Origin: a bacterium
Lineage (GTDB): Bacteria > Bdellovibrionota > UBA2428
Length of the DNA: 64,000 bases
Assembly (NCBI GenBank): GCA_009991595.1
Contig: JAACVK010000022.1
Coordinates: 62,001 to 126,000 of the forward strand
Reading direction: 5' to 3'
A program made the translations under genes and the position numbers. The notes beneath the pieces are model-generated. The model made no database searches, was not told where the DNA came from, and saw nothing but the letters and a program-made list of their open reading frames with translations. Within the stretch, counting starts at the first letter, position 1. The number at the start of each line of letters is the position of its first letter. Shown piece after piece: positions 12,536 to 20,696 of this stretch.

Positions 12536-13628
12536 GGTTGTCCATCAATTGCGAGCGAATTTGACCAAGCTGATTCTTAAAAACGGAGTCTTTTTCTTGA
12601 AGATTAGAGATAAATTCAGTGCCGTGTAGAATCGTTGTATGGTGTCTGTTACCAAGCGCCTGCCCTATTGCACTACAACTCATGTTTGAAAGCTCGCGGG
12701 CTAAAGACATAACGACCTGTCTGGCTTTGGCTACAGGGGCTTTTCTAGAAGAACCTTTTAAATCTGATGCTTTAAGTGAGTAATACTGGGCTACAACCGC
12801 AATGATATTGTCGATGTTAACGATTCGTCGGTTTTCGCTGATGTAGGATTTGAGAACTTTTTTAACTAAATCAGAGGTTATCTCTACATTATAGATGGCG
12901 GCATGTGCAGCAAGTTTAGTGAGGCAACCTTCAAGTTCGCGCACGTTCGCTTTAACATAGTTACCTATTAGGTAGGCGACTTCATCTGACAAAGGAATAT
13001 TGTCTGCTTCAGCTCTAGATTTTAGAATGGCCACTCTAGTTTCAAGTTCAGGAGATTCAATGTCAGCCACCATTCCCCATTCAAATCGTGAAATGATTCG
13101 ATCATGAACATCGGCAATTTCTTTTGGATATCGGTCTGAAGTGACGACAATTTGTTTGCCTGAATCAAATAACGCGTTGAAAACATTGAAAAACTGGTCT
13201 TGAGTTGAGTGAGCTCGGGATAAAAATTGAATGTCATCCATCAATAAAATATCCACACCATTTTGATATTTTTCCTTTAATTCCGTTAGTTTAACGTCCC
13301 TTAAGGCTGAAATTACTTCTTCAATAAAGTGTTGAGTTGAGACGTAACAGACTCTTTTTGCAGGGTCTACGCTAAGTAGCCGATATCCAATAGCTTTTTG
13401 CAGATGAGTTTTTCCTAAACCGGTTTTCCCGACAATGAAAAGTGGGTTGTAAACACCTAATTTATTGGCAACCGCCATAGCAGAGGCGTGTGCAAACTGA
13501 TTGCTTTTGCCTACAACAAAATTTTCAAAGGAGTATTTAGGAGTGAGAACTTCTCCAGATACCGTTTTGACGAGCTTTTCTGAAGGGCTTTCGAGGCTAT
13601 CTTGTAGCGAATTGAACATTTCTGTCAT
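12531..13628 (-). CDS. dnaA: replication initiator DnaA, short form lacking domain I
   Basis: Binds DnaA boxes and opens the origin. The AAA+ domain III starts at about residue 31 (KYSFENFVVGKSNQ) with Walker A GKTGLGKT (67-74) and Walker B LLMDD (D131-D132). Domain IV carries the DNA-binding signature NRHHTTILHG. The protein has only 365 residues against about 450-470 usual, because domain I and most of domain II are absent: only about 30 residues precede domain III. The ATG at 13628 has AGGA 7 bases upstream. No start codon occurs further upstream before an in-frame TAG near the rpmH start, so the short N-terminus is not a mis-called start. Its 3' end faces dnaN across the origin. Confidence 0.96.
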   Translation of the reverse strand: MTEMFNSLQDSLESPSEKLVKTVSGEVLTPKYSFENFVVGKSNQFAHASAMAVANKLGVYNPLFIVGKTGLGKTHLQKAIGYRLLSVDPAKRVCYVSTQHFIEEVISALRDVKLTELKEKYQNGVDILLMDDIQFLSRAHSTQDQFFNVFNALFDSGKQIVVTSDRYPKEIADVHDRIISRFEWGMVADIESPELETRVAILKSRAEADNIPLSDEVAYLIGNYVKANVRELEGCLTKLAAHAAIYNVEITSDLVKKVLKSYISENRRIVNIDNIIAVVAQYYSLKASDLKGSSRKAPVAKARQVVMSLARELSNMSCSAIGQALGNRHHTTILHGTEFISNLQEKDSVFKNQLGQIRSQLMDNL

Positions 13629-13695
13629 TATTTTCCTAACCTTTGAGTTCTTTGTTGAAAAGCATCCACTAGTTGTGGAATAACCCTTAGCCTAT

Positions 13696-13857
13696 ATGAA
13701 ACGCACATATCAACCGAGTCGTTCAAAAAGAAAACGTGAGCATGGCTTCCTAAAAAGAATGGCCAGTCCAGGCGGACGAAAGGTGCTTAGCGCCCGACGT
13801 CGAAAAGGTCGCAAGAGGCTTACTGTAAGCGTTTCTTCTAAGACTCGAGTAGTTTAA
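13696..13857 (+). CDS. rpmH: 50S ribosomal protein L34
   Basis: A 53-residue basic protein of the large ribosomal subunit, missed by the ORF track for its length. It begins [18 protein letters not shown] and continues with [19 protein letters not shown], the L34 pattern throughout. Its start lies 67 bases from the divergent dnaA start, so both promoters share this short gap; no clear ribosome binding site is visible. The stop TAA is followed at once by the rnpA ATG, so the two are cotranscribed as in most bacteria. Confidence 0.95.
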   Translation: MKRTYQPSRSKRKREHGFLKRMASPGGRKVLSARRRKGRKRLTVSVSSKTRVV

Positions 13858-14172
13858 ATGAATGAATACAGGCGCTTTCGACCTACGGGTCGGGGAGTTA
13901 GGAAAAGCGGTGTAGTGGTTTGCCCAATTGAGTTTGGTAGCCAGCACCGTCATATGAGACCTCTCATTGTTTCTATCCCAAGAACCTGTGGCAACTCAGT
14001 AAAAAGAAATCGATTGAAGAGAATCTTGAAACATTCTTTGAAGACCTACCTAGGTTCTCTTCCAGAAGGTAAAGGTCTATGGATACGACTATTACGCCAG
14101 CACAAAATTCAAAATCCAGTTACTCCACAGTATTGGAATCGAGTTTTAGAGCAGGCAAATTTAAGCAATTAG
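13858..14172 (+). CDS. rnpA: ribonuclease P protein component
   Basis: Protein cofactor that helps RNase P RNA cut the 5' leader from precursor tRNAs. The signature KRNRLKRILK (RNR motif) and the basic N-terminal strand are present in a 104-residue protein of normal size; the N-terminal half is divergent. The ATG follows the rpmH stop with no spacer. The last 94 bases are shared, in another frame, with the start of yidD. Confidence 0.92.
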   Translation: MNEYRRFRPTGRGVRKSGVVVCPIEFGSQHRHMRPLIVSIPRTCGNSVKRNRLKRILKHSLKTYLGSLPEGKGLWIRLLRQHKIQNPVTPQYWNRVLEQANLSN

Positions 14173-14420
14173 TTTTAGACGGATTACATTTATTTTATAA
14201 GGTTTTTGTCTTACCGTTTTTGATTGCCATCTCGGGCAATCAAACGCACAGCTGTCGTTTTCATCCTACGTGTTCTGTTTATGCAAAAGATTGTATGAAA
14301 AATACGAATTTTATTTTTGCGGTTTTTTTAATTACTTGGAGACTGTTGCGTTGTAACCCATTGTTTCCATCTACTAAATACTTTGACGATGCTCCACAAA
14401 TGAGAGGTTCTCACCGATGA
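14079..14420 (+). CDS. yidD: membrane protein insertion efficiency factor YidD
   Basis: Small membrane-associated protein that aids YidC-dependent insertion. The hallmark block is present: SCRFHPTCSVYAKDC, then WRLLRCNP, with the conserved cysteines of the family. The 113-residue form starts at 14079, where AAAGG precedes the ATG, which gives an unusually long overlap (94 bases) with rnpA; a later start would remove a non-conserved N-terminus of about 30 residues. It overlaps yidC by 4 bases (ATGA). Confidence 0.9.
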   Translation: MDTTITPAQNSKSSYSTVLESSFRAGKFKQLVLDGLHLFYKVFVLPFLIAISGNQTHSCRFHPTCSVYAKDCMKNTNFIFAVFLITWRLLRCNPLFPSTKYFDDAPQMRGSHR

Positions 14421-16048
14421 AAAGAAACTGGTCTATAATTATTGCTTTGATTGCTTTATTGATTGCTTATGATCTTTTTATATTGCGACCGTATAATCAA
14501 AAGCTTGCAGCTCAAAAACAAACCGAGAAAGCTGTTGAACAGAAATCAGATACAACGAATAACCTTAGCGCAATTCAAAATGAAACAACCAAAGCAGAAG
14601 CTTCTTCTGACAATGTTTCAATGAATGTTGTTACAAACGAAATTAATGAATTGAAAGAAGTAGAAACCTTGTCTCTCGGCTCAAAGAGACAAGTCCGACT
14701 TATGTCTAACGGAACATTGGTCAACGCTACATTTAATGATTATTTTCAACGAGGAACTGCAGAAAAGATCCCCGTTGAGATTTTAAAAGATGGTTTGTCT
14801 TGGAGTTCTACCAACCCAGCCGTTCAGAAGTGTTTAAGCAGTCTAAACTATAAAGGTAATTTAACTTTTAGTGGCCGTTTCGAAGGCATCACCTGCTCCC
14901 TTCAGTATCAACAGGCTTCCGAACAGGAAGGCGTTTATTCGTCGTCTCTTTCTCTTTCTGGAATCAAGTCTTTTGAAGGGACCGTATTTTGGCAGCAAGT
15001 CGCCCGATTAGGCGAAGGCAATCGTTTTGATTTCAAAATTTTAGATTTTAAGTTAGATGGAGAAACAGATGATTTACAGGGCGATAAAGTTTTTGAGACA
15101 AAAGTTTTCAAAGGAAAATTAGATTGGTCTTCTTGGGGCGATAAATATTTTACGACGATTGTTTTACCTAAGGGTAAGTTTAATCCAGACCTAGCAGTTA
15201 CTCCCATTGATGGAGAGGCTGTCGCTGAAGGCCAAAGGCGTTTTAGAATTGCATATCAATATCCGCTTGTTGATTTGGGCGAGCAAACCATGGTTTTTGA
15301 GTCTGATCTTTATATCGGCACAAAAGACATTTCTGTTTTGAAGAGTATTCGCAAAGACCTAGTAGACGCTGTGGAAATGGGTTGGTTTTCGGCAGTGGGC
15401 CGCTTTATGCTTTGGTGCTTAGAAGAACTTAACCTTTTGTTTAAGAATTTTGGCTGGTCTATTATTGCTCTAACCGTTTTAGTTCGCCTAGTCTTTTGGC
15501 CATTAAATAGAAAAGTTTTCGAATCTGGGCAAAAAATGAAGGATATTCAGCCCAAAATCGAAGCTTTAAGGAAGAAATATGGCAAAGATCGAGCGCAAAT
15601 GGAGCAGTTGAATAGAGAAATGATGGGCCTCTATAAAACTGAAAAGGTGAACCCAATGGGTTCCTGCATGCCTCTTTTACTTCAAATGCCTATATTTATT
15701 GGCCTTTATGGGTCGCTCTCAAATGCTATTGATCTTTACCAGGCCCCATTTGTTTGGTGGATTGAAGATTTATCCTATAAAGATCCGTTTTACGTTTTGC
15801 CGATCCTTTGGACGGCTTCTTTGCTGTTGATGATGAAATTCACTCCACAGCCAACAATGAATCAACCGGGAATGCCGGACATGAAAAAAGTAATGTTCGT
15901 TATGTATTTTGTCTTTGGTTTTATGGCTAAAGACTGGCCGTCGGGACTATGTCTGTATCTTGTTGTAAGTAGTTTTTTAGGTACGTTCCAGCAGTTCTTG
16001 TTCCGACGATCACAAACTAATCTTCAAACTGTTCAAGAAGGAGCATAA
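14417..16048 (+). CDS. yidC: membrane protein insertase YidC
   Basis: Inserts and folds inner-membrane proteins, including the c and a subunits of the ATP synthase. The 543-residue protein has an N-terminal anchor (residues 6-24), a large periplasmic domain, and the conserved C-terminal core. The groove arginine lies at about residue 356 (TVLVRLVFWPL). The coiled-coil loop contains KIEALRKKYGKD, and MPLLLQMPIFIGLYGSL marks the next helices. It is coupled to yidD by an ATGA overlap and followed 4 bases later by jag, the common order. Confidence 0.97.
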   Translation: MKRNWSIIIALIALLIAYDLFILRPYNQKLAAQKQTEKAVEQKSDTTNNLSAIQNETTKAEASSDNVSMNVVTNEINELKEVETLSLGSKRQVRLMSNGTLVNATFNDYFQRGTAEKIPVEILKDGLSWSSTNPAVQKCLSSLNYKGNLTFSGRFEGITCSLQYQQASEQEGVYSSSLSLSGIKSFEGTVFWQQVARLGEGNRFDFKILDFKLDGETDDLQGDKVFETKVFKGKLDWSSWGDKYFTTIVLPKGKFNPDLAVTPIDGEAVAEGQRRFRIAYQYPLVDLGEQTMVFESDLYIGTKDISVLKSIRKDLVDAVEMGWFSAVGRFMLWCLEELNLLFKNFGWSIIALTVLVRLVFWPLNRKVFESGQKMKDIQPKIEALRKKYGKDRAQMEQLNREMMGLYKTEKVNPMGSCMPLLLQMPIFIGLYGSLSNAIDLYQAPFVWWIEDLSYKDPFYVLPILWTASLLLMMKFTPQPTMNQPGMPDMKKVMFVMYFVFGFMAKDWPSGLCLYLVVSSFLGTFQQFLFRRSQTNLQTVQEGA

Positions 16049-16052
16049 ATAT

Positions 16053-16952
16053 ATGTCAAGAATTGTAAAATCTGCCCTCAATCTATTTGGTATTAAATCT
16101 CAAAAGGAAGTTAAGGGAGCTACTTTAGATGGCTTTTTAGAGGAACTTCCAGCGTTGATCGGCTACGACATCGAATTTAAGCCAGAGGACCGTGATGATG
16201 TCCTCGCCCATTTTGAAATCGTTGGTGAGGAAGCTGAAGAGTTTTTAACTAAGAATTCAAATATGCTTGAAGCGCTATCTCATATTAGTATGAGGATTTT
16301 AAGGCGTCAGGCAGGAGTTGCAAATGCTGCCTTGGAAGACGAAAAAGACGTGAAAAACTTTAGAGTAACTTTTGACTCTGATGGTTTCCGAGAAAAGAAA
16401 ATTGTTAATCTAAAAGATATGGCCGAACGCGCTCGGCAAAAGGTAATTGATGCTGGCGGCAAGCCATCCTACCTTCCAGCGTTGAGCCCATCTGAAAGAA
16501 AAGTTATTCACACACACCTAGCTGACCTTGGTGAAGTCACCAGTGAAAGTATTGGTAAAGGAACCTTTAAACGAATTAGAGTGAAGCTTGTTGCTGACTC
16601 TAAGCACAGACAAAAACGAGAGGATGGACCACGCAATGATCGTGGCCCTCGAAATGACCGTGGCCCTCGGGGCGGTGGCGATCGTAACAATAATAATAGA
16701 GGTGGCCGTGGCGGACGTAACAACGGACCAAGAAGAGAAAAGCAAGAGCGAGTTAACTTTCCAAGCGATGTTCAGCCAAACCACTCAAGCGGAGGGTTTA
16801 GTTTTGTGAATGATCCATTTGGTGTGTCTGACAATAAGCCCGAAGTAAACGGTAACGTCGCAGCACCTATTAAAAAAGAACGAGTAATCGACGACAATAT
16901 TGGAAATAGACTTGCACCAGGAGAAGATCGTTTCGACCCTCAAGAAGATTAA
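16053..16952 (+). CDS. jag: Jag/KhpB-like RNA-binding protein with RGG tail
   Basis: Cytoplasmic RNA-binding protein, in other bacteria a partner of KhpA. Order: Jag N-terminal domain (about 1-50), KH-like domain (50-115), R3H domain with SERKVIH (about 150), then a low-complexity tail with RGG and NDRGPR repeats (about 195-230) and an acidic end. The tail repeats are also visible in the DNA as an 18-base tandem near-duplication around 16632-16667. The KH GxxG loop that normally contacts RNA is not recognisable (TKNS at that place). It sits between yidC and mnmE as usual; the stop TAA is directly followed by the mnmE ATG. Confidence 0.88.
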   Translation: MSRIVKSALNLFGIKSQKEVKGATLDGFLEELPALIGYDIEFKPEDRDDVLAHFEIVGEEAEEFLTKNSNMLEALSHISMRILRRQAGVANAALEDEKDVKNFRVTFDSDGFREKKIVNLKDMAERARQKVIDAGGKPSYLPALSPSERKVIHTHLADLGEVTSESIGKGTFKRIRVKLVADSKHRQKREDGPRNDRGPRNDRGPRGGGDRNNNNRGGRGGRNNGPRREKQERVNFPSDVQPNHSSGGFSFVNDPFGVSDNKPEVNGNVAAPIKKERVIDDNIGNRLAPGEDRFDPQED

Positions 16953-18332
16953 ATGAGTGAAAAGCAAACTCTTTTAAAGAGCTTAGATTACTTTAAACGA
17001 AATGGGGCCCCCATTGTTGCGGAAGCAACAGCAAGTGGAGGCCCTATTTGCGTTCTTAGAATTTCTGGAAAAGATTTAAAAAGCTTCGCACCAATGGTTG
17101 GTGGTTCTCTGCCTTTGCCTAGAATGGCAAGTTATAGAAAAGTAGCAAATTTAGACCAAGCTCTTGTTTTGTATTTTGAGGGCCCTAAATCCTTTACAGG
17201 CGAGGACGTTATAGAAATTCATTGCCACGGCATTAGAAGTTTTGTTCGTTCTATTATCACCGAATGTGAAAAACTTGGAGCTCAAGCCGCTCTTCCAGGA
17301 GAGTTTTCTTTCCGAGCCTATCTGAACAATAAGATGACACTCGATGAAGCTGAGCGATTAAATGAAGGTTTGGCGAGCGAAAGTATTGATGCGCGTGCTG
17401 CATCAAGGATGCTTGGTTTTTCTAGTGGTGAAGAGAATCGAGCTTTAGAGAATTTAGAAAAGTTTGAACAAAAGGTGTTTGTTGCTCGCGGTAGAATTGA
17501 ATCAGCGATTGATTTTCCTGAAGCCGAAGAGGAGCAGTCCCATGATGTGGAAGCGGCTTTGAATATCCTAAACTCGCTAAATATTGAGGCTCAAGAGTAT
17601 CTTAACTTCTATGAAAACTTCGCTAAGAGTATAAACTTCCCAAGGGTAGCCATTGTTGGCGAAACCAATGTTGGTAAGTCTACGCTGTTCAATATTCTTT
17701 GCGGCAATGACCGCAGTTTAGTTTCTGACATAGAAGGAACGACTAGAGATTATGTAGAAGTAGATTTTAAGACATCTTTTTTTAAAGCAAAGTTGGTCGA
17801 TACGGCTGGTTTAAGAGAATTGCTTTCGACTGAAGGTCACGATCGTCTTGAAGGCTTGGGGATTCAACAAGGACTATCCGTGATTGAAAAAGCTGAAGTT
17901 CTTGTTTGGGTAAAGAAGGCCGGACAGAATAGTGAGACATATTCTCAAAGTTTACTCAAGAATTTTCAGATTCCAGTTATAGAAGTTTTTTCTCATGCAG
18001 ACTCTAACAATGAAGTTTCTTTGGGAGCTTTTGACTTTACCCATAAAGACACCCAGCCCATTAAAGACTTTCTTTATGAAAAAATTGGAAACAAACTTCA
18101 ACGAGTTAATTTCGATCAAGATTCAATCTTGAGTTCTAGGCAGTTTAGACATTTAAAAGAAGCTGCTGTTCATATCGAGCGATCTATTTTGTTTCTTAAA
18201 GACGAAGAGCCGCTAGAAATGGTTGCCAGTGAACTTCAAGAAACTGAACGCTTGATTAAACTTTGCACCGGTCGTGATCTAGGCGAAGAATACATAGCGC
18301 AGATTTTTAGCCAATTTTGTTTAGGAAAATAA
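16953..18332 (+). CDS. mnmE: tRNA modification GTPase MnmE
   Basis: With MnmG it makes the 5-(carboxymethyl)aminomethyl modification of wobble uridine 34 in tRNAs. The folate-binding N-terminal domain, helical domain and inserted G domain are all present: P-loop GETNVGKST (about residue 236), GTTRD and DTAGLRE. The C-terminal motif ends FCLGK, with the catalytic Cys near the end as in the family (C-I/L-G-K). Its 459 residues are normal. It starts without spacing after jag; mnmG is about 500 bases on, separated by a small minus-strand fragment. Confidence 0.97.
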   Translation: MSEKQTLLKSLDYFKRNGAPIVAEATASGGPICVLRISGKDLKSFAPMVGGSLPLPRMASYRKVANLDQALVLYFEGPKSFTGEDVIEIHCHGIRSFVRSIITECEKLGAQAALPGEFSFRAYLNNKMTLDEAERLNEGLASESIDARAASRMLGFSSGEENRALENLEKFEQKVFVARGRIESAIDFPEAEEEQSHDVEAALNILNSLNIEAQEYLNFYENFAKSINFPRVAIVGETNVGKSTLFNILCGNDRSLVSDIEGTTRDYVEVDFKTSFFKAKLVDTAGLRELLSTEGHDRLEGLGIQQGLSVIEKAEVLVWVKKAGQNSETYSQSLLKNFQIPVIEVFSHADSNNEVSLGAFDFTHKDTQPIKDFLYEKIGNKLQRVNFDQDSILSSRQFRHLKEAAVHIERSILFLKDEEPLEMVASELQETERLIKLCTGRDLGEEYIAQIFSQFCLGK

Positions 18333-18334
18333 GC

Positions 18335-18742
18335 TTAAAACCAATAGTCAACAAAACGCCTTCCAAAGCGTCTTGTTCTCTGGCGATCTAAATCCTGGAA
18401 GTTGTAGGTAAGACCCTTTTCTTTTTTATAAATTAGTTGAAACTCAGTTTCGAGATTACCCGCCTTCATTCCCTCTGGAACAAAGTGTGCCGCTATAGAG
18501 CGTCTTCGTAGGTTGTTGTTGGTGCCGGCGATTGAGCCGTGAATAACTCTTGAGCCCCAAAAAAATATGTCGCCCTTCTTCAGCGCGGGGGCATATAACT
18601 CGTATTGGCCGCGTTCAATTTCTTGGTCGGTTACTTGCTGTTGGTCCATTGCCCCTCTGCAAATAACGTAGTTTTCTTCGCTGTAGAATGCCTTTGGGTC
18701 TGAGACGGTTCCTTTGTGTCCATAATAGCTAAATGCCGACAT
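18335..18742 (-). pseudogene. truncated phytanoyl-CoA dioxygenase (PhyH)-like gene
   Basis: The 135-residue ORF matches only the C-terminal half of PhyH-type Fe(II)/2-oxoglutarate oxygenases: KKGDIFFWGSRVIHGS holds the distal metal-binding His, and NNLRRRSIAAHFVP the 2-oxoglutarate-binding Arg. The N-terminal half with the HxD metal site is missing, and an in-frame TAA lies a few codons upstream of the ATG, with no ribosome binding site. The space upstream is taken by mnmG. It is squeezed between mnmE (2 bases from its stop) and mnmG on the opposite strand. Most likely a 5'-truncated remnant of a once complete gene; a short functional protein is less likely. Confidence 0.65.
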
Positions 18743-18854
18743 TTCGCATTTTTAATGTTTTGCTTGGAGAAGATCAATCTTTTGAGTTTTTTTCGCTCGA
18801 GCGATTGAAATCAATGATTGATACTTCTCCCTGGGGTTTGCTAAGAGCTAGACA

Positions 18855-20696
18855 ATGGTTGATTTTGACGCGGTGGTTATAGGTGCTGGGCATGCTGGAA
18901 TTGAGGCCTTAAGGGCCTTGAACTCCCGCGGGCTTCAAACAGCTCTCGTCACTCTCGATGCCCAAAAGATTGGCGCTATGAGCTGTAACCCTGCCATTGG
19001 TGGTGTTGCTAAAGGTCACCTTGTCTATGAGATCGATGCTTTGGGGGGTCTTATGGGATTTACCGCAGATAGGGCTGCTATACAGGCTAAACGCTTAAAC
19101 ATGCGAAAGGGCCCTTCTGTTCGCTCAACCAGAGTTCAATGCGATAAAGATTTTTACTCGGCTTCAATGATTCAAGAGGTTCGCTCTATGGAGTTTGTTC
19201 GAATTGTTGAGGCAGAGGCGACAGAACTCATGACTGAAAGCGTTTCAGGCCAGGTTCGCATTACCGGAGTTCGCTTGGGGGACCAAACAATTCTTAAGTG
19301 TAGGGCCGCTTTGGTTACTAGTGGGACCTTTATGAAGGGGTTGATGTTTTGTGGTTTTGAGAAAAGTGTCGGTGGCCGTTTCGGAGACAAGGCTTCCAAT
19401 ACGCTCTCTGATTCCATTAAGTTTTTAGGTCATCGAACAAAACGTTTGAAGACCGGAACGCCCGCGCGATTGGATGCGCGAACAATTGAGTTTTCTAAGC
19501 TTCAAAAGCAATGGGGAGATTCAGAACGAAGATTTTTCTCATGGAAAAGTTCAAACAGCACTTTGCCTCAGGTGTGTTGTTACATGACCTATACCAATGA
19601 GCGAACACACGAAATTATTCGCGCGAACATGGATAAGAGCCCGCTTTTTTCGGGCGACATTCAGGGGATAGGTCCTCGCTATTGTCCGAGTATAGAAGAC
19701 AAAGTTAAACGTTTCCCTGATCGTGAAAGACATCAAATTTTTATTGAACCAGAGGGGCTCAGTACTCCTTTTATTTACCCAAACGGGATGAGCACATCGC
19801 TTCCTGCCGATGTTCAGCTGGAATACCTTCGTAGTATCAATGGGTTAGAGAGTGTTGAGCTTCTGCGCCCAGGGTATGCTGTTGAATATGACTCTATCGA
19901 CCCCACCCAATTGAATTTTGGGCTTATGTCACAGTTCGCTCAAGGGCTCTTTCTAGCAGGTCAAGTAAATAGAACATCTGGTTATGAGGAGGCGGCGGCT
20001 CAGGGTCTATGGGCTGGAATTAATGCTTCTTGTTTTTTATTGGGAGAGGATTTTGTTCGCCCGGATCGATCCCGCAGTTACATTGAAACCTTAGTAGATG
20101 ACCTTACTACCAAAGGTAGTGAAGAGCCTTATCGTTTATTTACATCTCGATCAGAGTATAGAATGCACTTGCGAGAAGACAATGCTGACTTGAGACTATT
20201 GGACCTGGGAAAATCTCTAGGGCTTCTCTCGAGCGAACAGATTCGCGCATTCGAACAAAAGACTCTCGAAGTTAATGAGGGAAGAAGTGTTTTAAGAGGG
20301 AAAAAGATTAGACTTAGTGTTGACCGGGTAATTACTTTAGAGGAATACCTGAAACGCCCTGAGGTTAATTGGGAAGAGTTAAGCATTGAATATGAGCCTT
20401 CCAGCACGCGTGCTTTGGAGCAAATAGAGATTGAGGCGAAATACTCCGGCTATCTTGGGCGTATCGAGGCTGAGATTGCCGAGCTGCAAAGGATAAAGGA
20501 CTGGGAGTTAGATACCTCCATTGAGCTAGACAATATTGCTAGTCTCTCAATGGAGGTTTTAGAGAAATATAAAGCCATTCGGCCTAAGAACGTATGGGAG
20601 TTGACCCAGATTAGCGGAGTTACTCCTACCGCAGTGTTAAACATCGCTAAATTGGTTGGCCGTAAGGGTGGAATTGTTTCACATGAAACAATTTGA
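18855..20696 (+). CDS. mnmG: tRNA modification enzyme MnmG (GidA)
   Basis: FAD-dependent partner of MnmE in wobble uridine modification. The FAD site is VVIGAGHAGIEA at the N-terminus; the signatures CNPAIGGVAKGH and GTPARLDARTI follow, and PYRLFTSRSEYRMHLREDNAD lies in the second half. At 613 residues it is slightly shorter than E. coli's 629. The end of the gene contains the first parS-like site. rsmG overlaps its last 14 bases. Confidence 0.97.
   Translation: MVDFDAVVIGAGHAGIEALRALNSRGLQTALVTLDAQKIGAMSCNPAIGGVAKGHLVYEIDALGGLMGFTADRAAIQAKRLNMRKGPSVRSTRVQCDKDFYSASMIQEVRSMEFVRIVEAEATELMTESVSGQVRITGVRLGDQTILKCRAALVTSGTFMKGLMFCGFEKSVGGRFGDKASNTLSDSIKFLGHRTKRLKTGTPARLDARTIEFSKLQKQWGDSERRFFSWKSSNSTLPQVCCYMTYTNERTHEIIRANMDKSPLFSGDIQGIGPRYCPSIEDKVKRFPDRERHQIFIEPEGLSTPFIYPNGMSTSLPADVQLEYLRSINGLESVELLRPGYAVEYDSIDPTQLNFGLMSQFAQGLFLAGQVNRTSGYEEAAAQGLWAGINASCFLLGEDFVRPDRSRSYIETLVDDLTTKGSEEPYRLFTSRSEYRMHLREDNADLRLLDLGKSLGLLSSEQIRAFEQKTLEVNEGRSVLRGKKIRLSVDRVITLEEYLKRPEVNWEELSIEYEPSSTRALEQIEIEAKYSGYLGRIEAEIAELQRIKDWELDTSIELDNIASLSMEVLEKYKAIRPKNVWELTQISGVTPTAVLNIAKLVGRKGGIVSHETI
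20675..20690. promoter_or_regulatory. parS-like centromere site 1
   Basis: TGTTTCACATGAAACA differs from the parS consensus TGTTTCACGTGAAACA by one base at the centre. The site spans the last codons of mnmG, and its central ATG is the likely start codon of rsmG. It lies about 0.5 kb upstream of parA, where ParB-binding sites are expected. Confidence 0.82.

Noticed and set aside
13656-13683. Inverted repeat TCCAC-tagtt-GTGGA between dnaA and rpmH as DnaA boxes.
   Set aside because: Neither arm fits TTATCCACA in register (two or more mismatches or one base too many); possibly a regulatory palindrome, but not counted as a DnaA box.
18733-18882. A 49-codon plus-strand ORF before and over the mnmG start (MPTFRIFNVLLGEDQ...).
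   Set aside because: It has no ribosome binding site, overlaps the start of mnmG and resembles no family; the length is within chance expectation.
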